Part shown: positions 9,716 to 19,972 of the stretch, piece by piece
How positions within the stretch are numbered: position 1 is the first letter of the stretch
Layout: each line of letters begins with the position of its first letter
NCBI GenBank assembly: GCA_900155495.1
Contig: FTLJ01000506.1
Location: forward strand, 1-22,025
DNA: 22,025 bases
Direction: 5' to 3'
Source: Porogramme epimiltina
Taxonomy: Eukaryota > Basidiomycota > Agaricomycetes > Polyporales > Polyporaceae
Program-made: the position numbers and the translations under genes
The notes under the pieces: model-generated
What the model saw: only the letters and a program-made list of their open reading frames with translations
The model's database searches: none
What the model was told of the DNA's origin: nothing

Positions 9716-11541
9716 CTACTCGACAACATCGGCGAATACAACGGTCGCCTCCCCCACATCATTATCATCGTCACATACCGCCTCTCCAGCATGCAGCTCG
9801 CGCAATTCCTTATCAAGGAACAACACTGGGAGATACTCGGCAAGGACGCGGTTGCGTTGAATCCCCTTGTACAGCCGTGGAAACGCGCGATCTACAGCCC
9901 GCGCGATAGGCTCGAGGTCGGCGGCGTCCTTCGGCGTGGCACTAGTGGAGGAGTCGACCTTCAGCCACAGCAGTCCGTGTCCCTCAAGCGGTCGCGTTGT
10001 GTCCTCCAACGGCGGCGGGTCGTCCGGGAGGGGGTCCAACCGCACGCACCCCGGGAGGCAGATGTAGAGGAGGCGCGGATGGGCGCGCGCGAACGCGAAG
10101 ATCGTGTCCAGGGTCGGGTCGTCGCACTGGAGAGACCTCCAGAAGAATGAAGGACAGATGTTAGTGTTGTACGAGAAGAGCGAGAGCTCGGGCCACGACG
10201 GTATGAGCGATCGTAGATCGCCGTTACGCATATCCAGCCTGAGGGGCCCGTGGACGAGGTCCCTATGCTCGACGTAGAGTGTGAGCTCCTGGAGATGGCG
10301 GAGGGCCTGGAGCGGCCGCACGAAGGCGTCAAAGTCGAGCACACCCGGCCCCTGCCAGTCGGCGTCGCTGGGCCGGGGCATCCACCCCGGCGTCCTAAAA
10401 TTGACTTTGACGTGGAGACAACGCAAGGAGGCTGGAAATACGGAGTAGATGGCGTGGAAAGTGGTGCGCTGCGTTGATATAGGGCCTTGGTCGTTGATGC
10501 TGAGAAAGATGTTGGTGGCATTCGGGAAGGAGATAGACTGCATGATATTCACGACGTCAGATACCGCTGCGGTCAGAGAGAGGTTCAGGAGTGTTGGAAG
10601 GTGAAGTCGTGGAGATCCGGCAGTTATGGATGTGGAGAAATTGCTGAGTGTGAGAGACTGGAGGGAGAGCTCGGACAGAGAAACCAATATGGGGCGGGTT
10701 ACGGTGAACTTGTCGTCGACCTTCAGCGATTTGAGACGAGGGAGGCGCCATATCAGGGACTTCTCGTCAATAAGGAAGTTCCTCGTATATGCTGGCCACA
10801 TATCACTGTTTGAAGCCTGCAAGCTAAAGCTATCGAGCCCCGACAAAAAGGGGGAGAAATCGTTTAGTAGACTTGAGCGGTAGAGATCCAGAGGGTCGCA
10901 AAGGAGGAGCGAGAGGTGACGCAAGTTTCCACAATCCAGCAGTCTTGTGGTAACGTGCAGCGGCATTTCACTACAGTTCCGGTCGAAATACCAGTCCAGT
11001 CGGCGCAGTCGCGGTAGAATGGGGATGTCAGGGGGAAGCCAAACCAACAGCTCAGCAATGGCGTCACATTGGAGGCCAGAGGGTGGCATGTTGAGTTCTC
11101 GTATCCTGGCTGCGTAGATACGAAGAGAAAGCAGCTCTCTCTCGGTGGGGGTACGAGTGAGCATCTAGAAACCACAACGCGTTATTACCTGAGAGCGTCT
11201 GGCCTGTCGACTATAGTGCAACAACTTACTATCTGCTCTCGAAAGTCCGCCATTGACTCGCACGAATACCACGACGGGATAACGTTCATGAGGCAGAAGA
11301 TGTTGTCGATATATCTCCACAATACGTCCAAGGCGAGGCCTGACAGAGCTCGGGATACACAAGCCATCTCGGCCAAGGCATGCCTGTTCCGACGTCTTTG
11401 ATCCTCCCATGCCCATTCGTCGTAGCGGTATATCGAAGGTGGCTGGAGGGGGGGACCCGGGGCTAGATTTTCGAGAATCGCTGCTGCTATGTCGTAGGAC
11501 GCCCATGCTCGATCTACCGCACTCCTTCGCAATATGTTCAT
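9716..11541 (-). CDS. F-box-like/leucine-rich-repeat protein (gene B, first array copy)
   Basis: Two exons, 11541-11230 and 11164-9716, with a 65-base intron (GTAAGT donor, TTCTAG acceptor). The product is 586 residues. The F-box-like region (about 8-85) reads RAWASYDIAAAILENLAPG and then VSRALSGLALDVLWRYIDNI. It probably binds Skp1 in an SCF-type ubiquitin ligase. Exon 2 opens with LTRTPTERELLSLRIYAARI and continues as irregular leucine-rich repeats. Near residue 450 it has the family signature DPTLDTIFAFARAHPRLLYI. The ATG at 11541 matches the start of the paralogues; the longer frame upstream has no ATG. Compared with C and D it has an acidic C-terminal extension of about 20 residues (HAGEAVCDDDNDVGE onward), encoded by sequence that is intergenic in the other units. 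It converges on the membrane gene. Confidence 0.85.
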
Positions 11542-11708
11542 GACTTCGATTGACGGTGCTTCGTCTGTCTGAGAACCAGATCTGCCCAGTAGTGTCTGCA
11601 AATCGTGAAGTAGTTAGCTACAAGCAAGGTGGACACGAGCGGCAAGATCGGAAGGAACGAGGGAACCATGCAAGACTTTATTCGAACTTGCTCGGAGCTT
11701 ATGAGGGA

Positions 11709-11781
11709 GGACCTAACAATGGTGCACCGGTGAAGAGCTAATAATAGCGTGGACCTAACAATGGCGAGGTCCCAACAATGG
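11709..11781. repeat. Three copies of a 14-base motif, GGACCTAACAATGG
   Basis: Perfect copies start at 11709 and 11751, and a third with two differences (GGTCCCAACAATGG) starts at 11768, 17 bases after the second. They lie about 170-240 bases upstream of the gene B start codon. The matching places in the next two units hold diverged versions with ATGG cores. They could be regulatory sites or a local duplication. Confidence 0.5.
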
Positions 11782-11808
11782 CGTGGGAAGTACGGTCAAT
11801 TGCGTAGC

Positions 11809-11831
11809 CTATTTGACGCCCACCCACCCCC
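11809..11831. repeat. Shared upstream block, copy 1 (upstream of gene B)
   Basis: CTATTTGACGCCCACCCACC, about 270 bases upstream of the gene B ATG. It matches blocks at 14411-14430 and 17900-17919. It marks the join between one array unit and the next, and may be part of an F-box gene promoter. Confidence 0.5.
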
Positions 11832-11879
11832 GCTTCCTCTATCCACCACCAACGGGCCCATGCTGTTACATCCAACTTG

Positions 11880-12280
11880 AACATCACATCTGTGGTCTTC
11901 TTGGCCTCGGGGATGCCCACCCCCGCATCGACCTCTACAACCGCCACTCGACGTTCGCCTCTACCTACCAGCTCCCACTGACAACCTGCCTCGCTTGCAC
12001 GGTCCTCAGCCCTCCTCTTCAGCCCCGCAGCTCTGCTCTTCGCTTCCCCCAATGTCGGCTCTAATTTGGATGTGCAGAAGGCACAGGACGCGGGTGGCTC
12101 CCAAGTGGGATTGGCGCGCGCGACAACATATGCAGAGGGAGGTCGGGGAGTGGCCGGCGGTGTTTTCTTTGGCGAGCTTTCGAATGTGTCTTCGTAGGTG
12201 TCCCTCATCGTCATTCTTGTCGCATCCCACGCCGTGTACTTTATTCTTTTACTTCTCTATAATCTAATCTCCCTATTGTT
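11880..12280 (+). pseudogene. Broken tail of the membrane-protein gene (remnant beside gene C)
   Basis: Pieces match the second half of the gene at 8119-9471 in order. A stretch resembling HSAFTSTYHR is at about 11945-11980. A piece of the LLLSPAS region is at about 12010-12035. CCCAATGTCGGCTC through GCAGAAGGCACAGG (parent PNVDSDLGAQKAQ) is at about 12047-12089. The end of the gene and its 3' flank, including the CTCTATAATCTAATCTC block, lie at 12170-12280. The frame is interrupted, a central section of some 200 bases is missing and the transmembrane part is absent. The remnant points toward gene C as the parent does toward gene B. Confidence 0.65.
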
Positions 12281-12412
12281 TGTCCTTACATTGCGTGTTA
12301 TTGGTCTAATTCGGAGAATCTGAAGGCCGTGGCCCACGCTATAAGTAACAGCGCGTATGGTACCCACGTCTCCCTTGGGTTGTTCGACCCCTCGCCTCAT
12401 TACCATATGTCC

Positions 12413-14140
12413 TTACCCTCCATATACCTCATCTTCAGCATGCAACGCGTATAATTCCTCTTCAAGGAAACCCCATGGTAAATACTTGTCCAGGGCGTGG
12501 CTGCGTCGAATCTCCTTGTACATCTGAGGAAACGCGCGATCCACGGCCCGCACAATTGGCGTGAGGTAAGCACCGTCCTTCGGCGCACCCGAGAACTCGC
12601 TGACGTTTAGGCGCAGCAGTCCGTGCCCCTGGAGAGGCCTCTCCGCACCCTCTAGCAACGGCAGGTCTTCCGGGAGGGTGTTTCCGCACGCACGGAAGGC
12701 AGAGGCGGATGAGGCGCGGATGGGCCCGCGCGAACGCGAAGATCGTGTCCAGGGTCGGATCGTCGCACTGGAGAGGCCTCGGGAAGGCCAGGGGGGAAAC
12801 GCCGTACGAGAAGAGCGAGAGCCCGGGCCACGAAGGTATGAGCGACCGAAGATCGCCGTTACGCAGCTCCAGGAACCCGCGGACGCAGTGCATGAGCTCG
12901 ACGCTGAGCGTAAGCTCCTCAAGATGGTGGAGGGACTGGAGCGGCTGCACAAAGGCGTCGAAGTTGAGGGCGTTCGGCTCCAACCAGGCTGTCTCCTTCC
13001 GTTTCACTATGCCATAGTCGACCTCGACACGGAGACGACGCAAGGAGGTTGGAAACGCGGAGTAGATGGCGTGGAAACTGGCAAGGTCCTTCTGCATTAA
13101 GCTTTGGTCGTCGGAAATGTTGATGTTGAGAAAGATATCTGTGGCATTTGGAAGGGAAATGGACCGCATAACGTCAACGACACCATATACCGCTGTGGTC
13201 AGAGAGAGGTTCAGGAGCGATGAGAAGTGAAGTCGCGGAGACTGGGAAGGTATGAACGTGGAGAAATTGTTCAGTGTGATCTCAGTGTGAGAGACTTGAG
13301 GGAGAGCTCGGACAGCGATATCAATATGGGGCGGGTTACAGTGAACTCGCCATCGACCTCCAACGATTTGAGGTGAGAGAGGCGCCATATGGAGGACTCG
13401 TCATCAATAACGTATTCCCCAGTTGAAAAGTAGAGGCTAAAGCTGTAAGGCTCCGTTAAAATACGGTAGATGTCGTTTATTATAGATGCTGGGTAACGAC
13501 ACAGTGGGTCGCAGAGGAAGAGCGAGATGTGACCCAAGTTTCCAGAATTCAACACCTTTGTCGTTGTGTTCAGTGGGGTTTTGCAGCAGTCCTCGTCGAG
13601 GCCCCAGTACAGTCGACGCAGTTGCGGTAGGATAGGGACGTCAGGAGGGAACCAACGTGCCAGTGTAACAATACCGTCATATTGGAAGACGCCACATGAG
13701 AGCTCGAGCTCTCTTATTCTAGCCGCATAGGCGCGAAGAGAAAGCAATTCTCGTTCGCTAGGGACCCGAGTGAATTTCTAGAAGATGCCCACCCTTGTTA
13801 ACAATGACTGCCTGGCATGTCGACCAGCAATGCAAGAACTCACAATCTCGTCTCGGACGTCTATGTCGCCTGACTCGTATGTATAACACGACGGGATAAC
13901 GTTAATGAGGTGGAAGATGTCGTCGATAGATCTCCACAGTACGTCTAAAGCAGCGCCTGACAGAGCCCGGGATACGCGGGCCATCCTGGCCAAGGCATTC
14001 CTGTTCTGACGGGTATGATTTTCCCATGCCCAGTCGCGGGGCCGGAGGGGGAGACCGGGGGACATGGTTTCGAGAATTGCTAATGTTATATCGTAGGAGG
14101 CCCACGCTCGCTCCCTTGCGTTAATTTGGGGTATCTCCAT
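12413..14140 (-). pseudogene. F-box-like/leucine-rich-repeat gene with two frameshifts (gene C)
   Basis: Exon 1 (14140-13844) encodes 99 residues with an intact F-box-like region: RERAWASYDITLAILETM, then MARVSRALSGAALDVLWRSI. A 66-base intron (GTGAGT to TTCTAG) leads to exon 2 from 13777, opening KFTRVPSERELLSLRAYAAR. The frame breaks near 13271-13290, where TCAGTGTGA is duplicated 11 bases apart; gene B lacks the duplication. It breaks again near 12678-12683, where two bases are missing relative to gene B. Between the breaks the ancestral frame continues for about 195 codons and includes DPTLDTIFAFARAHPRLIRL. After the second break the original frame returns and ends HAEDEVYGG before TAA. 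The net change is nine bases. Splice sites and the rest of the protein are well kept, so inactivation seems recent unless these are sequence errors. The closest relative in the window is gene B. Confidence 0.75.
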
Positions 14141-14859
14141 GATTTCGAGTCACGACGCTGCTCGGTTGACCGACTGTATTTTGTGATCCAGATGATAGGT
14201 AGAGTGATTTCTAAAGCAATTAGCCTGTCATTCAAATCGTGTTATGGAGTAATGGTCTACTCACTCCTACACAAGCAAGGTGGATACGGGTGCCAACAAG
14301 ATCTAAGGGAGCGATCAAACGGCCGCAAGCCCCAGCTTTAAAGCTTGGTAATGATGGAGGGCCGGTAACAAAGGCTTATTATAGTGCAATGGTAGCGAGT
14401 CAATGTGGCCCATTTGGCGCCCATCCACCCCCTTCATCCATCCACCACCACTGACCAGGCTGCTGCAGTGTGTTGACAATCATGAAACCCTGGCACTAGG
14501 CTCTGTACTTCTGCGTATGCACACAAATACGTGTCGGTCACCTAGCAAGGGACGAAGGGGAACGCCCGCATCTTCTGAGATTTATAGACTGCTAGTGAGT
14601 CTAGTTTCGTATATACACGCACTCGTAATGCACAAACAGAACCCGATACATGCTAAAAGGGGGTCTTGCGCTCCCATTCAAACCGCCTCTCCAGCTCCCA
14701 CCCTGGAATCCCTAAGGCTACCCTCCATGTGCATCTTCAACCCACCCTGGCCCCCAAGCTGCCTCGCACTAGTCGTCACCTGCTACCTCTCTAAGCGGAG
14801 GTCTGCGTAAGAGTTTCGGGCCAGTGGAGATGGGTGTGGCGGGCGGATGAAGCGGAACG
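14141..14859. other. Junction between array units
   Basis: No supported gene. From about 14268 the sequence resembles the region upstream of gene B: a CAAGCAAGGTGGA motif is shared with about 11622. The upstream block recurs at 14411-14430. From about 14740 there may be weak traces of the membrane gene's transmembrane part, but I cannot align them with confidence. Confidence 0.45.
14411..14430. repeat. Shared upstream block, copy 2 (upstream of gene C)
   Basis: CATTTGGCGCCCATCCACCC, about 270 bases upstream of the gene C ATG. All but the last base match the copy beside gene D. The copy beside gene B differs at a few more positions. Confidence 0.55.
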
Positions 14860-15461
14860 GTGGCTCTGAAGGAGGGAGAGAGTTGCGGGCGCCGCGAAGA
14901 ACCCCGCCCTGTAGCCTACTCGGTCTCAGCAACGCTCGCCCCCGCCTCCGGGGCACCTCTATGCAGTGCGTACCGTCACTTCCAACAACTCACCCTTCTC
15001 GCCGAGTCCTCAGCCTTCCTCGTCAACCCTGTGTCAAGTATCGCTTCCCTCGACACCACATGCCACGACCTGTGCTGCAGCTCCAACAACGCTACTCTCA
15101 ATTACTTCGACTTCCTCCTCGATGGCAAGCTCTCCTTCTCCACCGTCACCTTCATCGTCTTTCCCCCTCGCTTTGCCCTTCCCAAACCCGGACACCATCG
15201 TGGAGCTCTGGTACTCACCCCTGCAAATCTCGACTCTGACTCGGACACGCAGAAGGCACAAGACGTGGAAGATGTGCAGGCGGGGGTGGTGGGCGCGGCG
15301 ACATGCATAGAGGGAGGTCGGGGGGCAGTGGACGGAGTTTCTCTTTGGCGAGCTTTCGAAAGCGTCTTCGTAGGTGGCCCTCAATCATCGCCATCCTTCT
15401 TGTCACATCGAACCCCATGTACTTGCTTACTTTCCTTCTCTTTAATCTAATCTTCCTATTG
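14860..15461 (+). pseudogene. Truncated copy of the membrane-protein gene tail (remnant beside gene D)
   Basis: An open frame of about 196 codons without an ATG; it is preceded by an in-frame TGA. It matches the soluble tail of the 8119-9471 product in order: REEPRPVAYSVSATL, then NPVSSIASLDTTCHD, PPRFALPKP, and ALVLTPANLDSDSDTQKAQ. The transmembrane segments are missing. After QKAQ the sequence departs from the parent: the basic patch KRKKTRRGGRK is lost, and the frame runs through what is 3' flank in the parent (block at 15438-15461). Translation is unlikely without a new start. It faces gene D, as the parent faces gene B. Confidence 0.7.
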
Positions 15462-15787
15462 CTCATGTCTACCTGGCGTGCTATTCGATGGCGTCAGATA
15501 ATCTGAGGACGGCCGTTTACGCTATGAGCAACATCACTCATGTATCCGGTGGAGGCTGACCGATTCCCTCGCGCTGCTTGGAACACTGGGTGTGGTTCGA
15601 GGCCTACGCGCGTGGTATTCGCGCGTTTGCTCAAGTTACCTTTCCCGGCTACGTATGCACCAAAACGTTCCTGTAGTTTTTCCTCGGCGCACCCTGAACG
15701 TACACCATGACGCAAGAAAGCACAATGATATGCCTTCGCGACGCCCCTCCCTCCGGGCCGCACTGCTCTCGGGCCTCCTTCCAACCA

Positions 15788-17594
15788 TTACCCTCCATGA
15801 GCCTCCTCTCCGGCATGCAACGCACACAGCTCCTTCTCAAACAGACACCATCGATATCCCGGATCAATTATGCCGGGGTTGCGGTGAATCTCCTTGCGGA
15901 CTTGAGGAAACGCACGATCTACGGCAAGCACAACGGGCTCAAGTGCCGCGCCCAGGTCGCAGGCGTCTGCGCCGATCTTCAACCATAGCAACCCGTGTCC
16001 CTCGAGGGGCGGTGGCACACCGTCCTGCGGCGGTGAAACATCTGGCCCGCGCAGAAGACCGTCTGTGCACATGTACGGAAGCTGGAGGTGGAGGAGGTGG
16101 GGATGGGCGCGGGCGAAGGCGAAGATCGTGTCGAGAGTCGGGCCATCGCGTGGCAGTGGATGCATTGCGTAGTCGTTGGGATGAAGGGTGTACTCGAAGA
16201 GCTCGAGCTCTGGCCACGATGGTACGAGGGACCTGAGGTGGCCGTCGGGCATATCTAGGAGTCCGCGAACGTGCTGTACCAGCAAGAGCGCGCGGAGCGT
16301 GAGCTCCCGGAGATTGCGGAGGGACTGGAGGGGCCGCACGAAGTCGTCGAAATTGATCGCATTTGGTCCTGACCAGACTGCCTCCTGGGCTCCCTTCACA
16401 TTGCTGGTCGTTATATCGATATAAACACGACATAAGGAGACCGGAAACGTGGAGTAGATAGCGTTGAGAGCAGCGCGCTGCACTGGCACTGAGCTTCCGT
16501 TGCTGAAAAGGTCTATGTTGAGAAAGAGGCCTGTGGCGTTTGGGAAGGATATGGACTGCATGATTTCGAGGACATCAGACGCTGCGGCAGTGAGGGAAAG
16601 GTCCCGAAGGGCTAGGAACTGACATCGTGGAGATGGGTGAGTGAAGGATGTCGAGAAACGGCGGAGTGTGAGAGACTGGAGAGGGAGCTCGGATAGCGAA
16701 GCCAATGTGGTGGGGGTTAAGGTGAACTTGACGTCAACATTCAACACTAGGAGATGCGGGAGTCGCCATATGAGGGACCCGCCGTCGATAAGAGGTACGT
16801 CAGGTACCGCGACCAACGGGGGAAGACGACGCACAAAAGAGTGCAACTTGAAGCTATGAAGGCCCGTTAAGATTGGGTAGAGGTTGTTTATAATCGTTGA
16901 GTAGGTATCCGCAACATCCGAGGTGAGGAGGAGCGAAAGGTGACGCAAGTTTCCCGAGTTCTGGAGCCTTTTCGTTATGCTCATTGGAATAGGTGCGATA
17001 TGGTCCCCTTGGAAGCACCAGTTCAGCCTGCGCAGTTGCGGCAGGACGGAGACGTCCGGGGGAAACCAATGCAACAGCATAGTGGTAGCGGCATATTGAT
17101 GACGGTCAAATGGGAGGTCAAGCTCTCGTATTCTGGCCGCGTAGGTACAAAGAGAAAGCAGCTCTCGTTCATCGGGGATCCGAGTGGGTTTCTAGAAGAC
17201 GGACGCATGTTATTGTCAGTAATTCCGTCTAGCTTGTTGATTCGTCCACTACAGTGAACAAACTTACGATATTTTGTAACCTTCTTTGGGAGCCTGAACG
17301 TTCGTGCATCGGCTCGTACATGTAACACGATGGGACAACATCGATGAGGTGGAAGATGTTGTTGACATATCTCCACAGCACGTCCAGAGCAACACTTGAC
17401 AGTGTGCGGGACACGCGGGCCATCCTCGCCAAGGCATTCCTATTCCGACACCTATGATCCATCCATGTCCGGGATTCACAGGGATATATTGAAGGCGAAT
17501 AAAGGGGAGGACCGGGGGTCAGCGTTTCGATAATTGCTATCGCTATCGTGGAGGAGGCCCACGCTCGTTCCACTGCGGTCCTTTGGGATAGCAT
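15788..17594 (-). CDS. F-box-like/leucine-rich-repeat protein (gene D)
   Basis: Two exons, 17594-17268 and 17191-15788, with a 76-base intron (GTAAGT donor, TTCTAG acceptor). The product is 576 residues. The F-box-like region is intact: VERAWASSTIAIAIIETL, then MARVSRTLSSVALDVLWRYV. Exon 2 opens KPTRIPDERELLSLCTYAAR and continues as irregular leucine-rich repeats. The signature DGPTLDTIFAFARAHPHLLHL lies near residues 455-476, and the end reads LHAGEEAHGG. It is a likely SCF-type substrate adaptor; the target is unknown. The ATG at 17594 is the only ATG that fits, since the codon five residues upstream is GTG. Gene E is its closest relative here, sharing LQLPYMCTD and PPPLEGHGLLWL. About 330 bases separate it from the tail remnant, more than for B. 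Confidence 0.85.
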
Positions 17595-18180
17595 CGTGCG
17601 TTGTGACACCTGCAGGCTGCGTGCGGGTCATACGTACACCCAACTCTCAGGCTGAGGATTAATGCACTCAAGTCATAGGTCTAACATGCGGTTTTTGAAA
17701 AAAAGAAGCTTGTAGTAGTCAGCTTGAATTGTCGAAGGAAGGATAGTCAATATACACACTTACGCGCATGCGAGGCGTTCACGAGTGACGAGGCCCAAGA
17801 GAGCGATCGAGCTGGACTCAGCTGCAGACCGGGGCCACTTAGGTAAGCTCAGGCACGGATCATATCCTGGATCTCAGATCCCACCATGGCGGGGCTGCTC
17901 ATTTGGCGCCCATCCACCCTCCCTTACTAGGCTCGGCTTTCTTTACTATTGCACTTACCGGTACCGTCACAGTGTGCCGTCATGTATTTATCTCGTATAC
18001 GAGCCCAGCAGTGTGGCGGTCGTATCAATTGCTCCATGAGAGGGATGGGCTACTACATCTCGATCTCCAGATGTGGCCAGTCCCAATGTCAGCTCTGACC
18101 CGGGAGAGCAGGAGGTATCGCCCCTCTCCCCTCTGCAGGTCCTCGGCTGCACTGCTCGTCCCAGCTCTCACGCTTCCTTC
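17595..18180. other. Junction between array units with a possible trace of the membrane gene
   Basis: No supported gene. The upstream block recurs at 17900-17919. CCCAATGTCAGCTCTGA near 18083 resembles the sequence coding PNVDSD in the membrane gene and may be the last trace of a third tail. From about 18140 the sequence matches the 3' flank of gene D (about 15750-15800). Confidence 0.4.
17900..17919. repeat. Shared upstream block, copy 3 (upstream of gene D)
   Basis: CATTTGGCGCCCATCCACCC starts about 305 bases upstream of the gene D ATG. No clear copy was found upstream of gene E. Confidence 0.5.
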
Positions 18181-19972
18181 CTACCATTGCTCTCCATGCG
18201 TCTCTTCTTCACCTTGTAACGCATACAACTCCTTCTCAAATAGGTGCCATTGATATTCTTCAAGTTGATCATTTAGGGCGAGGTAGCGGTGAATCTCCTT
18301 GCGGACCTGCGGAAACGCGCGATCTACGGCCAGCACGCTCGCACCAGGGAGCTCTAGCGAGGCGGTTGGGTTGGGGGTGTCTGGATCTGAGCCGATATTC
18401 AACCACAACAACCCGTGTCCCTCGAGGGGGGGTGGCACGTCCTCCTGTGGCGGCAAAACCTCTGACCCGCGCAGGAGATCGTCCGTACACATGTACGGAA
18501 GCTGGAGGTGGAGGAGGCGCGGGTGGGCGCGGGCAAACGCGAAGATCGTGTCAAGGGTCGGGCCATCGCGCATATAGTTTCGGGTGAGAAGGATGTACTC
18601 GAAGAGTTCTAGTTCTGGCCACGATGGTACGAGGGACCTGAAGTCGCTGTCAGGAAGATCCAGGAATCCGCCGACATAGCGTTCAGTTAAGTGTGGATGG
18701 AGCGTGAGTTCCCGGAGATTTCGGAGAGACCGGAGGGGCCGCACGAAGTTGTCGAAACTGATTTCATCTAGTCCCAAACCAACCGCCTCCTTGACCCTCA
18801 CCACATTTCTGTGTGTTATACCGATACGAACGCGACGTAAGGAGACCGGGAACGTGGAGTAGATAGCGTTCAACTCGCTGAAATTCGCTGGGGTTGTTCC
18901 GTTGTTGTAAAGGTCGACGTCGAGAAAGAGGCCTGTGGCGTTTGGGATGGAGATGGACTGCATGAACTCAGCAACACTAGATGCTGTGGTGGCAAGAGAA
19001 AGGTCCCGGAGGGCTGTGAATTGAATTCGCGGAGATTGTGAAGCGACGGATGTCGAGAAACGGCGGAGCGCGAGAGACCGCAGAGGAAGCTCAGACAGCG
19101 AAACCAGCATGTTGCGGGTTACGGTGAACCTGACATTGAGCTCCAGTGATTGGAGATAGGGGAAGCAGCGCCATATGAGGGACCTATCATCAATAAGAGA
19201 TGCGTTGGGTACCGCCGATGAGGGATAACCAGGCTCAAGACAGAGCAAATTGAAACTGTGAAGCCCCGTTAAGTTAGGACATATGTGATTCAGAAGTGTT
19301 GAGTAGGTATCCATGGCATCCCAGTTGAGGGTGCACGAAAAGTGACGCAAATTCCCCGGCTTCAGCAGCCTTGTCACTGTGCTCATTGAATTAAGTGTCT
19401 CGTGCCCCCTTCGGAACTTCCACGTTAGCCGACGTAGTTGCGGCAGGATACACACGTCCAAAGGAAACCAATGTAAAAGCATATCGATGGAGGCATATTG
19501 ATTGAGGTTGTATACGAGATCAAGCTCTCGTATCCTAGCCGCGTAAGTACGAAGAGAATGTAGCTCTCTTTCGTCGGGGGCCCGAGTGAGTATCTACGGG
19601 GTGCGTCATCGACACTAAATACCTGAGACATTAAATTGCAATGCAAAAACCCACTATATTGTCTGAGGGATATGGATATCCGACACATGACTCGTATTGA
19701 TGACACGACTGGACAACGCCGATGAGGTGTAAAACGTTCTCGATGTATCTCCATAGAATGTCCAGAGCGATACTTGACAGAGCCCGGCAGACACGGGCAA
19801 CGCGAGCTAGAGTATTCCTGTCCTAACGTCTTTGGTGCATCCATGCTTCCTCATCGTAGGGATATACCAGAGGTGAATAGAGGGGGGGACCCGGGGCCAT
19901 GGTTTCAAGAATGGCGATGACAATGTCGTAGGAGGCCCACGCTCGGTCCACTGCGGTCCTCTCGGATGTCAT
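18181..19972 (-). pseudogene. F-box-like/leucine-rich-repeat gene with one nonsense codon (gene E)
   Basis: Exon 1 (19972-19655) and exon 2 (19593-18181) would give 576 residues, the same length as gene D. Codon 50 is TAG (19825-19823), where gene B has CGG and gene D an Arg codon. Beyond it the frame is open and the F-box-like region continues normally (ARVARVCRALSSIALDILWRYI). The 61-base intron has a weaker donor, GTGGGT, where D has GTAAGT; the acceptor CCGTAG is normal. Exon 2 opens LTRAPDERELHSLRTYAAR, carries DGPTLDTIFAFARAHPRLLHL near residue 447, and has no further stop. One lesion in an otherwise clean gene points to recent inactivation, an allele, readthrough or a base error. The LRR part alone would need a new start. 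Confidence 0.75.

Noticed and set aside
9713..10150. Plus-strand frames across genes B, C and D (also 12678-13100 and 15592-16236)
   Set aside because: They are antisense to LRR exons that are conserved between paralogues, and recur only because the sense sequence is duplicated.
11738..12214. 158-codon minus-strand frame over the tail remnant
   Set aside because: The sequence is explained by homology to the plus-strand membrane gene; this frame is its complement.
13685..13700. AGAGCTCGAGCTCT palindrome (a similar one near 16199)
   Set aside because: It falls inside coding sequence for conserved residues of the F-box/LRR genes, so it needs no separate function.
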